From Eretmocerus hayati (lineage: Eukaryota > Arthropoda > Insecta > Hymenoptera > Aphelinidae), in the NCBI GenBank assembly GCA_029851415.1, contig CM056741.1, positions 83,156,282 through 83,220,281 of the forward strand: a stretch of 64,000 nucleotides of DNA, in the 5' to 3' direction. A model generated the notes under the pieces. It was given only the letters and a program-made list of their open reading frames with translations, was not told where the DNA came from and ran no database searches. The translations under genes and the position numbers were made by a program. Below are positions 1 through 10,737 of this stretch, piece by piece (the stretch's first letter is position 1; every line of letters starts with the position of its first letter).

Positions 1-13
1 AGAATGGCAATAT
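1..13 (-). pseudogene. Distal tip of the interrupted N3 reverse transcriptase
   Basis: These bases lie outside the hairpin element. On the minus strand they read as the continuation of the reverse transcriptase that breaks off at 1794: removing 14-1793 and one ATAT copy gives a frame ending Gln-Ser-Leu-Ile-Leu-Pro-Phe. That is the usual context in this family downstream of the YADD site. The remainder lies beyond the window edge. Confidence 0.6.
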
Positions 14-1793
14 GTTGAATTCCACGACAAATTGACCTACGGAAAGGGGTCATCTCTAAGATTCTTTTTTAACCTTTTTATTCAATTCTATGGCCCAAAA
101 TAGGAACTTCGGACCTCCTACGGGGCCCAAAAAAAATTTCTCCTCTCCATTGCACGCACATCCGTCAACAGACCGAAAATTTATCGTGTCAAAATCGATG
201 CTCTTTTATTCACGAAAATGGGAATATTCCGAGTTTTTGAATAGCTATCGATTTGCGGGTTGCGGCATCTGAAAGGGCATCAAAAAACCTATCGAAAACG
301 TTGTCGGAAATTCCTTCTCTGTGATTTGGAGGCCTCCTGAAGGCAAAAGAGTGTTTTTCACTAGAATGTTGATTTCTCAAAAAGCCATTTTTAAAATTTT
401 TTCAAAATCCTATATTTGACGTGAAATTCTGCGTTCTGTCGAAAAAAATTGGTTTCAGAGAAGTTTGGGGAGATCCAAGTGACTTATGAGCCATTTTTTG
501 AAAATTCGATTTTTTCGGTTTCAGAAAAAGGCGATTTTCTGCGCATGCGCACAAACGTAGACTTTCGGCGCCACTTTCAATGGAAAGCTGACAAAATTTC
601 CTTTGAAATGACTACCCGCAAAGGTGAAATTCATGCTTTGAAACGCGATCTGCAAGGATTAATTATGTCGAATCAAAATCACATGAAAAGTCAGCCCATT
701 AACGCTTTCGTGGCGCCTGCTGAGATGACACATTCACGAGATCTTCTCGGGACTCAATTTTGAGTACGAAATTGACCTGAAAAAAATTCGGAACACATGG
801 TTTCAACGTAAAATTGTACGAACTTTCAAAATATGCGATGAAAAACCCCGTTTGAGGCAAACCCGAGGTGCTACATTCAATTTTTGGCCAGAAAATACGA
901 TATTTCACATTCAAGATTGCGAAAAATTGAATGTAGCACCTCGGGTTTGCCTCAAACGGGGTTTTTCATCGGATATTTTGAAAGTTCATACAATTTTACG
1001 TTGAAACCATGTGGTCCAAATCTTTTTCAGGTCGATTTCGTACTCAAAATCGAGTCCCGAGAAGATCTCGTGAATGTGTCATCTCAGCAGGCGCCACGAA
1101 GGCGTTAATGGGCTGACTTTTCATGTGATTTTGATTCGACATAATTAATCCTTGCAGATCGCGTTTCAGTGCATGTATTTCAACTTTGCGGGTAGTCATT
1201 TCATAGGAAATTTTGTCAGCTTTCCATTGAAAGTGGCGCCGAAAGTCTACGTTTGTGCGCATGCGCAGAAAATCGCCTTTTTCTGAAACCGAAAAAATCG
1301 AATTTTCAAAAAATGGCTCATAAGTCACTTGGATCGCCCCAAACTTCTCTGAAACCAATTTTTTTCGAAAGAACGCAGAATTTCACGTCAAATATACGAT
1401 TTTGAAAAAATTTTAAAAATGGATTTTTGAGAAATCAACATTTTGGTGAAAAACACTCTTCTGCCTTCAGGAGGCCCCCAAATCACAGAAAAGGAATTTC
1501 CGACAACGTTTTCGATAGGTTTTTTGATGCCCTTTCAGATGCCGCAACCCGCAAATCGATAGCTATTCAAAAACTCGGAATATTCCCATTTTCGTGAATA
1601 AAAGAGCATCGATTTTGACACGATATATTTTCGGTCTGTTGACGGATGTGCGTGCAATGGAGAGGAGAAATTTTTTTGGGCCCCGTAGAAGGTCCGAAGT
1701 TCCTATTTTGGGCCATAGAATCGAATGAAAAAGGTTAAAAAAGAATCTTAGAGATGACCCCTTTCCGTAGGTCGCTTTGGCGTGGAATTCATC
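14..1793. mobile_element. 1.78-kb hairpin (foldback-type) element
   Basis: The left arm (about 14-885) is the reverse complement of the right arm (about 922-1793), with a spacer of only about 36 nt at 886-921. The ends read GTTGAATTCC and, on the opposite strand, GATGAATTCC. The flanks carry ATAT at 10-13 and 1794-1797; a 2-bp TA duplication fits equally well because the site is palindromic. No transposase is visible. The mirrored 104-codon ORFs at 449-763 and 1044-1358 exist only because the arms are copies. The arms differ at scattered bases, so the palindrome is not perfect. Known foldback or hairpin MITE families are the likely class; I cannot assign a superfamily. Confidence 0.85.
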
Positions 1794-3063
1794 ATATAAG
1801 AGATTGGACGAGCGACTTTCGTATGGGAAAAGATAGTGCGTGCCGATGATAGCGAAGCTGTCTCAAAGTACCGAACACTCTTCGATAGATATGTGAGACA
1901 TGTGTATCCCAGCTGAGATCTGATTCAATCCATATACCCAAGTTCTTCACTTTCGTTACAAAGTTGACAGTGATACCATCAATTTCAATGCATGGAATAT
2001 TTTCAATCTTGATGGAACGTGAGTTTTCGGAGCTACTCATTATCATGATCTTTGTTTTCTCCAGATTCAAGCTGAGACCATTTGTAATTGCCCATCTGTG
2101 TATGGAATTAGCATCTGCCTCAACTTCCTTCAAAGCAACAAGGAGATCATGATGGTGGCAGCTTCGATAAATCTGAGTATCGTCAGCATAGATCATATAT
2201 TTTGAGAATCGCAGAACTTTGAGGAGATCATTGATGAAAATTGCAAAGAGTAGGGGCCCCAAAACTGAACCTTGCGACACGCCTGTCGCTGTCTCGAGCC
2301 ACTCTGATACCGTGCCCCTACTGTCAACAACTGCCTGTAACCTGTCGGCAAGATATGATGTGAACCATTTTATGGACTGATCGTCAACTTTGAAGGAACG
2401 CAATTTCGCAATAAGTATTTGATGGGGGATCTTGTCGAATGCTTTGGAGAAGTCAAAAAGGACTAGAACTGTCAGCATGGTGTTGTTAATCGTTTTTCTA
2501 ACATTGTCCAAGACCCCAAGCAAGGCTGTCTGGGTGCTGTGTCCTTCACGAAAACCAGCTTGATGAGGATCAAGTAAGTTGTTCCTCTCAAGGTGTGATG
2601 TTAGTTGAGAAGCTACAACTTTTTCTAGGATTTTTGGGCACTCAGACAGCCGTGCGATAGGCCGCAGGTCACCCACACTTGTGGAAGCATTCGATTTGGG
2701 TACAGGGGTAATGAGGGTTTTCTTCCAAAATGATGGGTACAAAGCTTGGGTGATCGACGAGTTGAGAATGTTGGTGAGAGAGGCTAAAATCACCGGGCAT
2801 GAAGCTGTGAGATTTTCTATGGTAAAACTGTCGACGCCTGAAGATTTTGACTTGACTGTGTGCATAATACTATAGATCTCATCAGGGGTCGTTTCGGAGA
2901 TTGAGAAAGCTTCACTACTTCTCGGCACAACAAGAATGAAAGGCGCGAGCTGTGAGGTCATTCGACTAGGAGGTATGGATGATATTGAGGGCCAGTGAGT
3001 GTTGATAATATCCGGTGAAAATTTACTGAATGGTGATGGGGCTTGGGCTGTCTGCTGCTGAAT
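1794..3063 (-). pseudogene. Non-LTR reverse transcriptase, family N3, truncated
   Basis: The reverse transcriptase domain of a Jockey/CR1-group element copies element RNA at the target site. From the methionine at 2961 the core motifs are FDFSKAFD at residues 169-176, GVSQGSVLGP at 227-236 and the catalytic YADD at 258-261. The frame is open upstream to a stop at about 3064-3066, so the methionine is arbitrary and the endonuclease and ORF1 are missing. The downstream end is cut by the hairpin element. A close relative lies at 63150-63556 on the plus strand. The RT core is intact, but the copy is dead because both ends are lost. Confidence 0.85.
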
Positions 3064-3106
3064 TTATTGCACTCGCATAGTATACATTCTTTGAAGCACG
3101 CAGCTG

Positions 3107-3156
3107 CGAGAGCGAGAGAGAGAGGGAGAGAGAGAGAGAGAGGGAGAGAGAGAGAG
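3107..3156. repeat. (AG)n microsatellite at an R1 5' junction
   Basis: About 50 bp of almost pure AG dinucleotide with a few GGG interruptions. It sits between the truncated N3 element on its left and the 5'-truncated R1-clade copy that begins at 3157. R1-clade copies elsewhere in the window have (GA)n in the same relative position. Confidence 0.9.
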
Positions 3157-5471
3157 TACGCCATACCGCGTGGTTATGTCCAAGGTCCGACCCGAAGGGA
3201 CAACCCCGCACCGACCGATGCAGCTACCTTGCGCAGCATCGTGTGAGACCTCTTCCCAGCAGAAGATCCTAGAGTCACAATCCCTCCGGAGAGCGACGAC
3301 CCCATCCCGCTCTTCACTATGCAAGAGCTACTCATAGCGGCGTAGAGGCTGCCAAACGGCAAGGCCCCTGGCCTGGACGGCATTCCAAACGAGGCTCTGA
3401 AACTGATCTTCAAATACAAGCCAGATTTACTCCTCGACCTCTTCAACATCTGTCTGAGCGCGGGAACTTTCCCAGACAAGTGGAAACGCCAGAAGCTGGT
3501 CCTGATACCTAAAGGTCAAGGAGGTCAACGCCCTCTCAGCATGCTCGACAATATCGGGAAAATGTATGAGAGGATGGTGCTTAACAGGGTCGAGGAAGCC
3601 TACGAAGAGAGCGACGGGCTATCACCAATGCAGTTCGGGTTCCGAAAGGGACGAAGCACTGTGCACGCGATCGAGGAGGTCCAAGAACGGGTTCAAGCGT
3701 CGGTAGGGAACCCATACCAAGGAAGAGGAGGTGTGTGTGTGTGTATTATTGGCATCCCAGGTCGGGGCCTTGGGGACCTCCTTCTACTACGGCCATCAAC
3801 GGGTTTTTTGCGCAATGCGCGAGTTATCGGAATTTCCAAGCACTCAGACGAATTTTGAGTATTCAGAACTTTTTGTGGTGTAATTTATGTGGGTGTTGTT
3901 TGTCGTGTATGTCGCAATGCAGGATTCTTATCCCGATCGGGAACATTGCCCGAAAAATTTCCACCCCCAAGGAAAATTTCGAGCTGACCCGACCGGGATT
4001 CGAACCCGCGCCGCTCGAGCGCCCCGAGTTTCAGCCGACTAAGCACTCCCCAACACGTAACCAACTGAGCCACCGGACGCTCGGAAGAGGAGGATTCTGT
4101 GCCATAATTGCGTTGGACATAAAGAACGCGTTCAACTGCGCGAGCTGGGAGCGAGTCTATCAATCCCAAGCAGGTAAAGTGCCGCCTTATCTACTTCCCA
4201 TCACGAGTGACCATCTGCGGAACAGGGCCCTCGTGTGCGACACCGATGAGGGACAAGAGATCCGGGAACTGTCCGCCGGAATTGGACAGGGATCGGTTTC
4301 CGGGCCATTCAACTGGAACACCCAGTACGACAGTTTACTGTCTATCGAACTGCCAGGAGGAGTGATAATCGTGGCTTTCGCGGACGACGCGGGACTTATA
4401 GTCTGGGCCGACAACGAGGGACTCTGGGGCAGACGCGCAAACGAGGCGCGGGCCCGAGTCTACGAGTGGATGATCAGCAGGCTCCTGGAGCTTGCTGTCA
4501 ACAAGTGCGAAGCGATCGTGGTAACAAGACGCAGCAAGTTTGACTTACTCCGTTTTCACATCAACGGGCAAGAGATCCCACGCAAGACAGAGCTGAAATA
4601 CCTCGGCGTATGGCTTGGCGACAAGTGGTCGTTCAAAAAGCACATCCAGGAGGCCGCTCAGAAAGCGAGCAGGGTCGGTGCGGCGCTTCAGGAGCTGATG
4701 ACGAACATCTGAGGACCGGAACAGAAGAGGCGCAAGCTGCTCAACACCGTGAGCGCTTCCATCATGCTCTACAGTGCACCCGTGTGGGGGAAGAGAGTAG
4801 AGAAAGCCGTCATCGAGAAGAAGATGGGGCCTGTCCACCGGAGAGCGGCTCTGAGGAGCATTCGTGCCTACCGCACCGTATCAGGAGACGTAGCTTGCGT
4901 GTTGGATGGGATGCCACCCATCCACTTGCTCGTCGCGGAGCGAGTGAGGATCTGGTACCGGCAAAAAGTGATCGGAGTCGAACGAGTGCTCACCCCAACG
5001 ATGAAGGAGATCATTCGCGACAACGAGAAGGAAATCACCTTTGAGCAGTGGCAATCTGAGTGGGATTCGCCATTTGCAGATGGCAGGTGGACGCATCGGC
5101 TGATCCGCGACGTAGCTAAGTGGGCGGAACGCACCCACGGAAAGATAGATTACTGGACGACGCAAGCACTGAGTGACCACGGTTGCTTCGGTGCCTATCT
5201 GACCCGGTTCAAGGAGAGGACATCCCCAGCATGTCAGTCATGCGGGAACAACTGGGATGATGCTGAACATACCCTGTTCATGTGCAACGACACCCGAAGA
5301 GAGTGCGCCGAGTCGGATGGATGGCTTGGTGCTCAACTAACACCTGAAAATCTCGCCCCGTACTTGCTCCGCAACCAGGAGACCTGGGATAGAGGCACCG
5401 GATACATCAAGCTGGTGATGACCCGTAAGGAGGAGGAAGAGAGGCGCCTCGAAGCAGGCGAATTACAGTGA
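3157..5471 (+). pseudogene. R1-clade ORF2 reverse transcriptase, broken
   Basis: This is the RT and C-terminal zinc region of an R1-clade ORF2. Visible are the NGKAPGLDGIPNE motif, GQGSVSGPFNWNTQYD and the catalytic FADD (4377-4388). A C-terminal Cys-X2-Cys...His...Cys motif lies near 5235-5290. Defects are TGA at 3244-3246, TAG near 3343, TGA at 4710-4712 and a SINE at 3732-4082. Excising the SINE with one 11-bp duplication restores the frame at Gln-Gly-Arg-Gly-Gly-Phe-Cys. The endonuclease is absent. The stop positions were identified by comparison with the copy at 37135-39262. Confidence 0.88.
3732..4082 (-). mobile_element. tRNA-derived SINE
   Basis: On the minus strand the element starts near 4082 with a tRNA-like head. 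An A box TGGCTCAGTTGG and a B box GGTTCGAATCCC are correctly ordered for an internal RNA polymerase III promoter. A non-tRNA body of about 270 bp and a (CA)n tail follow. It is flanked by an 11-bp direct repeat GGAAGAGGAGG at 3721-3731 and 4083-4093, a target duplication typical of LINE-mobilised insertion. It interrupts the R1-clade ORF2 in antisense. I see no second copy in the window. The tRNA of origin cannot be fixed by eye. Confidence 0.88.
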
Positions 5472-5637
5472 GTCTGCGAATTCAAACAGGAGAGGTCTAA
5501 ATGGTTCCAGGAGGAACATGATGCACTGGAGAGGGAAGAAAGAAGAGAGAAGAGAGAAGAAACAAACAAGAGAGGAGGAAAGGAAGGATGAAGATAGAAG
5601 ATGCCGACAAGTCGCCGAAGAGAGAAGATAAAGAAGA
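5472..5637 (+). other. R1-clade 3' UTR, first part
   Basis: Purine-rich AGAAGA-type sequence immediately follows the ORF2 stop. It matches, in reverse complement, the tracts downstream of the RT stop codons at 37134, 39722 and 62152. It is cut at GAAGA (5633-5637), the target duplication of the LTR element, and resumes at 9936. Confidence 0.8.
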
Positions 5638-6067
5638 TGGTTGCGCAGAATAGTCACATCGTGTGATCCATGGTTTGCGCCTCGCATTTATGAGATAGCT
5701 CGGCGACACCTGCGATTTTGGCAGTTTCCACGTTAGCAATCAGGTACGTGCCCAACAGTACACGGGAGAGTTGGCCTTCGATATCTGCCTCTCTCCCCTC
5801 GATTTTCCCGCCTTCTGCGGAATAGAGTAATTCTCACCTCGACGAAGACGGACTCATCATTTCAATTTTGTACATAGTTTTTTTCACATAATTTTGAGTA
5901 TTTCATCGCGTGCTTTTTAGTTAGTTCAGACCAGGTCTTTCTGAATAAAGACTCTGATTTTTTTATAATTAAACCCGCGAGTGGGATCATTGTGTGAAAC
6001 CCGATCCGACTTTCCTCCCCCGCTTTCGTGAGTGCAAGTTGGCCATTTTTCAGAACTTGCACCACCA
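5638..6067 (+). repeat. 5' LTR of the BEL/Pao-like element
   Basis: Begins TGGTTGCGCAG and ends CACCACCA. A polyadenylation signal AATAAA lies at 5944-5949. It is the partner of 9494-9930, from which it differs by scattered substitutions and by a CA/TG-rich start in the downstream copy. Confidence 0.8.
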
Positions 6068-6072
6068 TTTTT

Positions 6073-6090
6073 TGGTCTTTCGAGCCGGAT
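6073..6090 (+). other. Primer binding site, tRNA-Tyr type
   Basis: TGGTCTTTCGAGCCGGAT lies 5 nt after the 5' LTR. It is complementary, apart from one base, to the expected 3' end of a metazoan tRNA-Tyr (acceptor strand TCGAAGG, A, CCA). The assignment rests on recalled tRNA sequence and needs checking. Confidence 0.6.
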
Positions 6091-7421
6091 GATCTATGCC
6101 TAGGATCATTCGGCCGAGGAAGTCGGTTTCGGGAATCAGCGATCTTGGCGCGCCAAATTCATAGGCGCGTATTTGGGCCTGTCTCGCGGTTGCGATCGCC
6201 TTCGAGATTCGTGTCCGCGAGTGCACCATTGATCAGTGTAGTAATCTTGTGGCTAAGACAATTGACGCAACTCATCGCGTCAAGAGCCCTCACCATCCGA
6301 GTGCGAGAAGTCTCTCGGCCACCTGGTGTACTTCGTCGAGGGAAGGGCGCTGCATCAACGGGCCTGCGCTCCTGCAGTCCACCGGCTTGGCGTGAGACCT
6401 CCGGCCTAGACAGGCATTCATTGGAGCCATCATCTGGGAGCTGGTGCGACGTCGAGCAGCATCTTCTTGGCCTGCAAGTCCCCACTCCAATCATCATTAG
6501 TATTGTTGCTGAGCCGAGCAGCCCGCGCAAAGTTTAGATGCGGTTAGCGGTGCAGGGGGAGAACTGCGGTAACGGTAGGAGTCATCGGCATCGCGCAATA
6601 CCCATCTATCCGTCAAGCTCTTGGTGTGCCAGAGCATGTATTGGTGATGTATCGATATATATATATTTGATGTTTATATGTCTCTCGCACTGACCATATT
6701 CTTTCCACGCGCACTGCTAGCGCTATTCCTTGCTCCCGGCAGCCTTCCTCTACAAGCTCTTGCAATTCGTGGCTGTTCCTCGCGCTCTCACGACAAACAG
6801 CTGCCTCTCAGCTGACATATAATACGTGTGTCTGTATCTATCCACCCATTGTTTCTGTGCTCATCCATACGCGCATTGAGAGCTTGCCATTTTCAACGCG
6901 CATTTTTTCTCGATTGCCAAGATTTTATGCACACAACGGGCATGCAATGCACACATAGCGAGATCCTAAACCTCGTAATTTCATTTTCATCATGCCGCTT
7001 CCAGGCTCCTCATGTACATCAAGGGTTGCATTCCGTTCTGTTTTGTTCCTGCTCACCTGTTCGCGACTTGCGAATGTTGATAATACGTGATGCTTGTACA
7101 CCTATTCAATCGCCGGGATTTTGAGCGCGAAACAGATGTGTAGCTTACGATGTTGGGAAATATCTTTCGTTATCACTTCCTGATATTAACTTGAGTCGAT
7201 GTAGATACATCACATTGACTCACTTTCAACTTCTCTACTCAGAGAGGTCAATTTTCATTTCATCCTTGCGCTATATCGGGTATTTTCGTGAAGCTCGTAG
7301 AAATCGCGCGTATTACCAAGTGGTATTAGCCCTCCTGCAGCCACGATATTCCATGCGCGTCGGATGCACTATTTTTCATATTCGTACTCTGCTTTGTAGT
7401 GCACATTGATTAGTCAAAATC
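6091..7421. other. Untranslated leader of the BEL/Pao-like element
   Basis: This is about 1.3 kb with no coherent coding frame on either strand. I see no further repeat or RNA gene in it. Confidence 0.5.
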
Positions 7422-8084
7422 ATGGCACAGTCTTCACGTGAGCTCGTGGCATTACAAAAATGTGATTCTCAGTCGATTTGAAATCTTCAAGGTGAAATCA
7501 CACGCGAGGCTTCATTTACTTTGACGCGGTCCGACGTTCAAGTTCGAGATCGCTTACTTGAGTCTTTTCGGGCTAAATTCCAGGAACGCGACTACTTGCT
7601 CCATCCGCATCGCGATGCCCTAGAGACAAATGATTACTTCACAAATGAAGTATTCAATCATTGTTTGTCTGCGTATCTTGAAGCGAAGGTTTTGCTAAAT
7701 CAGTGCATGACAGTTATCAATGCACAGTCCTTTGCTGCCTTTCCCGCTCAGGACCAGACACCAAATTCATACAATCTTTGTATCATCAATGAATCTGAAA
7801 AATCTCTTTGCAATCCTCAGGATCCAGTTCGGGATATTCAAAGTCCACAGGAGCAGCCTCCATACGTCTCCGACACTCATACAGCCTTCGAGAGCTGCGC
7901 TCCTTTGCTCCGATGCAGTGCTTGCGATGGGGTCGAACAGATCATGGACGGTCAAAGATCCAGTGCAGAGAGTAGCCATCCGGCGCCTTCAGATTCAGCT
8001 TTTGATAACGGGGAGGTCCAATCATCATCTGGGCCAGTGGAAATGGATTTTCCTCCAGTCAGCTATTCCACATCCAGCTTCTGA
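7422..8084 (+). pseudogene. Gag-like ORF of the BEL/Pao-like element
   Basis: A reading frame begins at ATG 7422, has a single in-frame TGA near 7479, and runs to a stop at 8082-8084. The first 100 residues have the spacing of BEL/Pao Gag N-termini (hydrophobic-charged helix, then RDRLLESFRAKFQERDYLL). The tail is Ser/Pro-rich. No zinc knuckle is visible. The frame then dissolves, and nothing coherent reads through to the 3' LTR. Affiliation is tentative. Confidence 0.5.
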
Positions 8085-9493
8085 CAGCAGTCTTCGAAAG
8101 TCGTAGCAGCAGCTGAGACGTCAGTGGATAGCCTGTCGGTATTGGAGTACACTCCTTTTCATTTTTCATTTTCGATACTTTTACAACCAGGCTTACAAAT
8201 ACCTGACTCAACTAATGGCTCATTCCAATTGAGGGTTTTCGACCCAGGAGTCGATCTTCATGTACTATTGATCAGTGGCATCCAATATGCCCAGATATTT
8301 TCTGATTGGTTTAATTCGAAATATGACTCATGTCAGATCTGGGCTTTCGACCCAGGAATCAAATACCATACGATTGTTCCAGATGCTTCCAAATATGCAT
8401 CTATTTCTTCTGATTATTCTGATTATGTCGATCACCCACTCGATTTTTGGAATCACTATGCTTAAAGGGATATCCAGATCCAACTATTAGTGACTCGAGT
8501 GGACATCAACTGGCAGCTGATTTTCTGGAAGCTGTTTTCATCTCGATCGGCAAGGTGCTTGGCGTGCTCCAACTGCAACTTCAGATTTTCAAGTGTTGTG
8601 AATTTATTGTCATTCGAGAGCAGAGTTCTACAAGATCAGCGGTCTTCCACTCTGAAACACACTTCAATCTACTCATCCTCAGCACGAAGAGCACTGTCGC
8701 CATTCACGCTCGAAGAGAGCCGTTCATGGCGGGCGGCTATTCATCAGTTCCAGAAGAAGATTTTCAAGAGAGTTGAGATGTATCTTGCTATAGTCTAGGG
8801 TTTAGCTAGGGCTTGTTTAGTTCTACTCCAAATTTCTTCAATTATTTGTGAATATCCATTTGTTCGTAAGAATTTGATTCAAGGCGTTTCATGAGCCAAT
8901 TCACTGTTGTTACATCATTTGTCAAATTCTAGTGACGAATTTTTGAATACATACTTATGCTCTGCAATCATGAGCTTATTCCTGTATTCACACGTTTTGT
9001 AAAATGTCCTTTTCGAATTTCTGATTTGGAGCTTATGCATTCAGAAGTCATGAGCGCATTTCGATATTCCTCATTTCAATTATTTTGAAATAGTAATTTT
9101 TCAATCGATGTTCTCAGTCATTTTAGGCAATCTTCAAATTGAATTTTTCGATATTCAATAAATTGCCACCACATTCAGGATTCATTCAACTGGTCCAGAA
9201 ATTTCAATGCAACTATTTAATTAATTTGCACCTACTTTCTTTTCAATTCTCAAAATTCGAATGATTCTCTTGTCTCAGATCCAATATTATGAGTCCAGTC
9301 ATTTGAATTATATCGAGCCACGATTTTTTGTCATTCAAAGCGCCCGAAATTGTTATTTTGTGCGATGGCGGGCGGTATGGTTGCGCAGACTTCCATCTTG
9401 CGCAAGCCTTTTCTGTTCATATTATCTTCCTCTCATATTTTGGTTGAGACTATTCAAACCTAATGCTTCCAAACGGTCAAACGCACACATACA
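8085..9493. other. Decayed interior of the BEL/Pao-like element
   Basis: AT-rich sequence with short ORFs only. The phrase TTTCGACCCAGGA occurs twice about 100 bp apart near 8240 and 8345, suggesting a small internal duplication. I find no pol motif. Confidence 0.5.
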
Positions 9494-9930
9494 TGTGTGT
9501 GTACATAGTCACATCGTGTGATCCATAGTTTCATAGTTTGCGCCTCGCATTTACGAGACAGCTCGGCGACACCTGCGCTTTCGGCACTTTCCGCATTAGC
9601 AATCAATTTTTCGCCCAACAGCGCACGGGAGAGTTGGCCTTCGATATCTGCCTCTTTCCCCTCGATTTTCCCGCCTTCTGCGGAATAGAGTAATTCTCAC
9701 CTCGACGAAGACGGACTCATTATTTCAATTTCGTACATAGTTTTTTTCACATAATTTTGAGTATTTCATCGCGTGCTTTTCAGTTTGTTTAGACCAGGTC
9801 TTCCTGAATAAAGACTCAGATTTTTCTATAATCAAACTCGCGCGTGGAATCATTGTGTTAAACCCGATCCGACTTTCCTCCCCCGCTTTCGTGAGTGCAA
9901 GTTGGCCATTTTTCAGAACTTGCACCACCA
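9494..9930 (+). repeat. 3' LTR of the BEL/Pao-like element
   Basis: Second copy of the terminal repeat, starting in TGTGTGTGTACATAGTC and ending CACCACCA. AATAAA lies at 9807-9812. The first bases differ from the 5' LTR, so the left edge is uncertain by about 10 bp. Confidence 0.75.
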
Positions 9931-9935
9931 GAAGA

Positions 9936-10236
9936 GCAATGCTCGCAATCGAGCGCGAGACATGCCGTAATCCTGAAGTAATGCTCACGCGGTTCCGGGC
10001 TGAGATGTTAGATCCAGGTGGATCTCCTTCTTGATTCCCCGATGCCCTGGGTATCGGAAATCAAGGGGAGAGGGATTTTACACGGCCGGGCTGACCTCTT
10101 GGTGGGCCCCACCCAAACCCGTGTCCCGCCTGGTATGGCCTGCGTGGATTATGCGTAGGCCGCGTGAGCTGAAACAGTCCGGTGTCTGGCGACGGATCCG
10201 AGGGATCTTGAGGCAGATTTTGCCCTCTAACCACCC
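9936..10236 (+). other. R1-clade 3' UTR, second part (type II)
   Basis: This continues the R1 3' UTR after the LTR insertion. About 300 GC-rich bases are shared in antisense with 36681-36980. It ends in AACCACCCTAAAAG and then A-rich sequence, the 3' terminus of the element. Confidence 0.8.
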
Positions 10237-10249
10237 TAAAAGAAAGAAA

Positions 10250-10280
<31 letters not shown>

Positions 10281-10290
10281 GAGAAGGAGA
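10237..10290. repeat. A-rich, (GA)n and (GACA)n tract
   Basis: The R1 3' end runs directly into AAAGAAAAG, (GA)n and about five GACA units. This is the 3' flank expected if the element targeted a GA microsatellite. Confidence 0.85.
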
Positions 10291-10737
10291 GCACGAGCTC
10301 AAAAAGATGTGCGAGTAACCGGCCTAATTAACACAAACGGCCTTCGTCAGGATTGTCTCCCTCCGCTTCCCAACATACCACCGCGGGCCGCAACACCAAA
10401 CTCCCCACCAACAGTTCCTCTCAATCCACCGAAAGCCCATAGCTCGCGCTAGCGGGGGGGTCTTCCATCACCTGCCGCTCTGCCTGTGGGACCTGGAGGC
10501 TCCACAATTATTGATTATCTCACTTGTGACTAGTGATTTGGGTGTAAATAAAAGCTATGTATTCAAATATATAGGTGTACTTAGCCGAGGGCCAAGAAGA
10601 TCTGATGCTCGACGCAGCGAGCTGGCGCATGCCGGGAGATGCGGGGAGAAGGCACGTGAGAAGCGAGAGCCACGGAGTGAGGGGAACGGAGAAGCCGTAC
10701 CCTCACAGGCCCCCCTCAGTGAAGGTAATGGGGAAAA
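10291..10737. other. Unassigned GC-rich spacer
   Basis: About 450 bp with no convincing coding frame or repeat partner in the window. The stretch at 10580-10730 is purine-rich and GC-rich and unlike the AT-rich sequence that follows. Confidence 0.4.

Larger units (their letters stand above)
5638..9930 (+). mobile_element. BEL/Pao-like LTR element, non-autonomous or decayed
   Basis: Two direct repeats of about 430 bp (5638-6067 and about 9494-9930) bound a 3.4-kb interior. GAAGA is duplicated at 5633-5637 and 9931-9935. The interior has a tRNA-Tyr-type primer site and one degraded Gag-like ORF but no recognisable protease, RT or integrase. Excision rejoins the R1 3' UTR. The LTRs differ at many bases and in the first 20 bp, so the insertion is older than the 16.7-kb element. 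BEL/Pao affiliation rests on the weak Gag resemblance and the 5-bp duplication. Confidence 0.75.
3157..10236 (+). mobile_element. R1-clade non-LTR retrotransposon, copy 1 (composite)
   Basis: A 5'-truncated plus-strand R1-clade element. It consists of RT coding sequence (3157-5471) and a purine-rich 3' UTR that starts at 5472, is split by an LTR element, and resumes at 9936-10236. It ends in CTAACCACCCTAAAAG followed by A-rich and (GA)n sequence. The same 3' UTR type occurs in antisense at 36681-36980. The (AG)n tract at its 5' edge and (GA)n at its 3' edge suggest insertion into a GA microsatellite. It carries two younger insertions, a SINE and a BEL/Pao-like element. Confidence 0.85.

Noticed and set aside
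449..1358. Mirrored 104-aa ORFs in the 1.78-kb hairpin as a conserved gene
   Set aside because: Their similarity follows from the palindrome. There is no motif, and the same sequence on the other arm differs only by scattered changes.
2958..3324. Several Ser-Leu-rich and Arg-Glu-rich ORFs
   Set aside because: They are translations of the (AG)n tract and its flanks in different frames.
4018..4082. A functional tRNA gene
   Set aside because: The A and B boxes are present, but the head is part of a 350-bp element with target duplications, and I could not draw a full cloverleaf.
3885..4169. 94-codon minus-strand ORF over the SINE
   Set aside because: It is SINE sequence read as protein. The A and B boxes and the target duplication explain the region.
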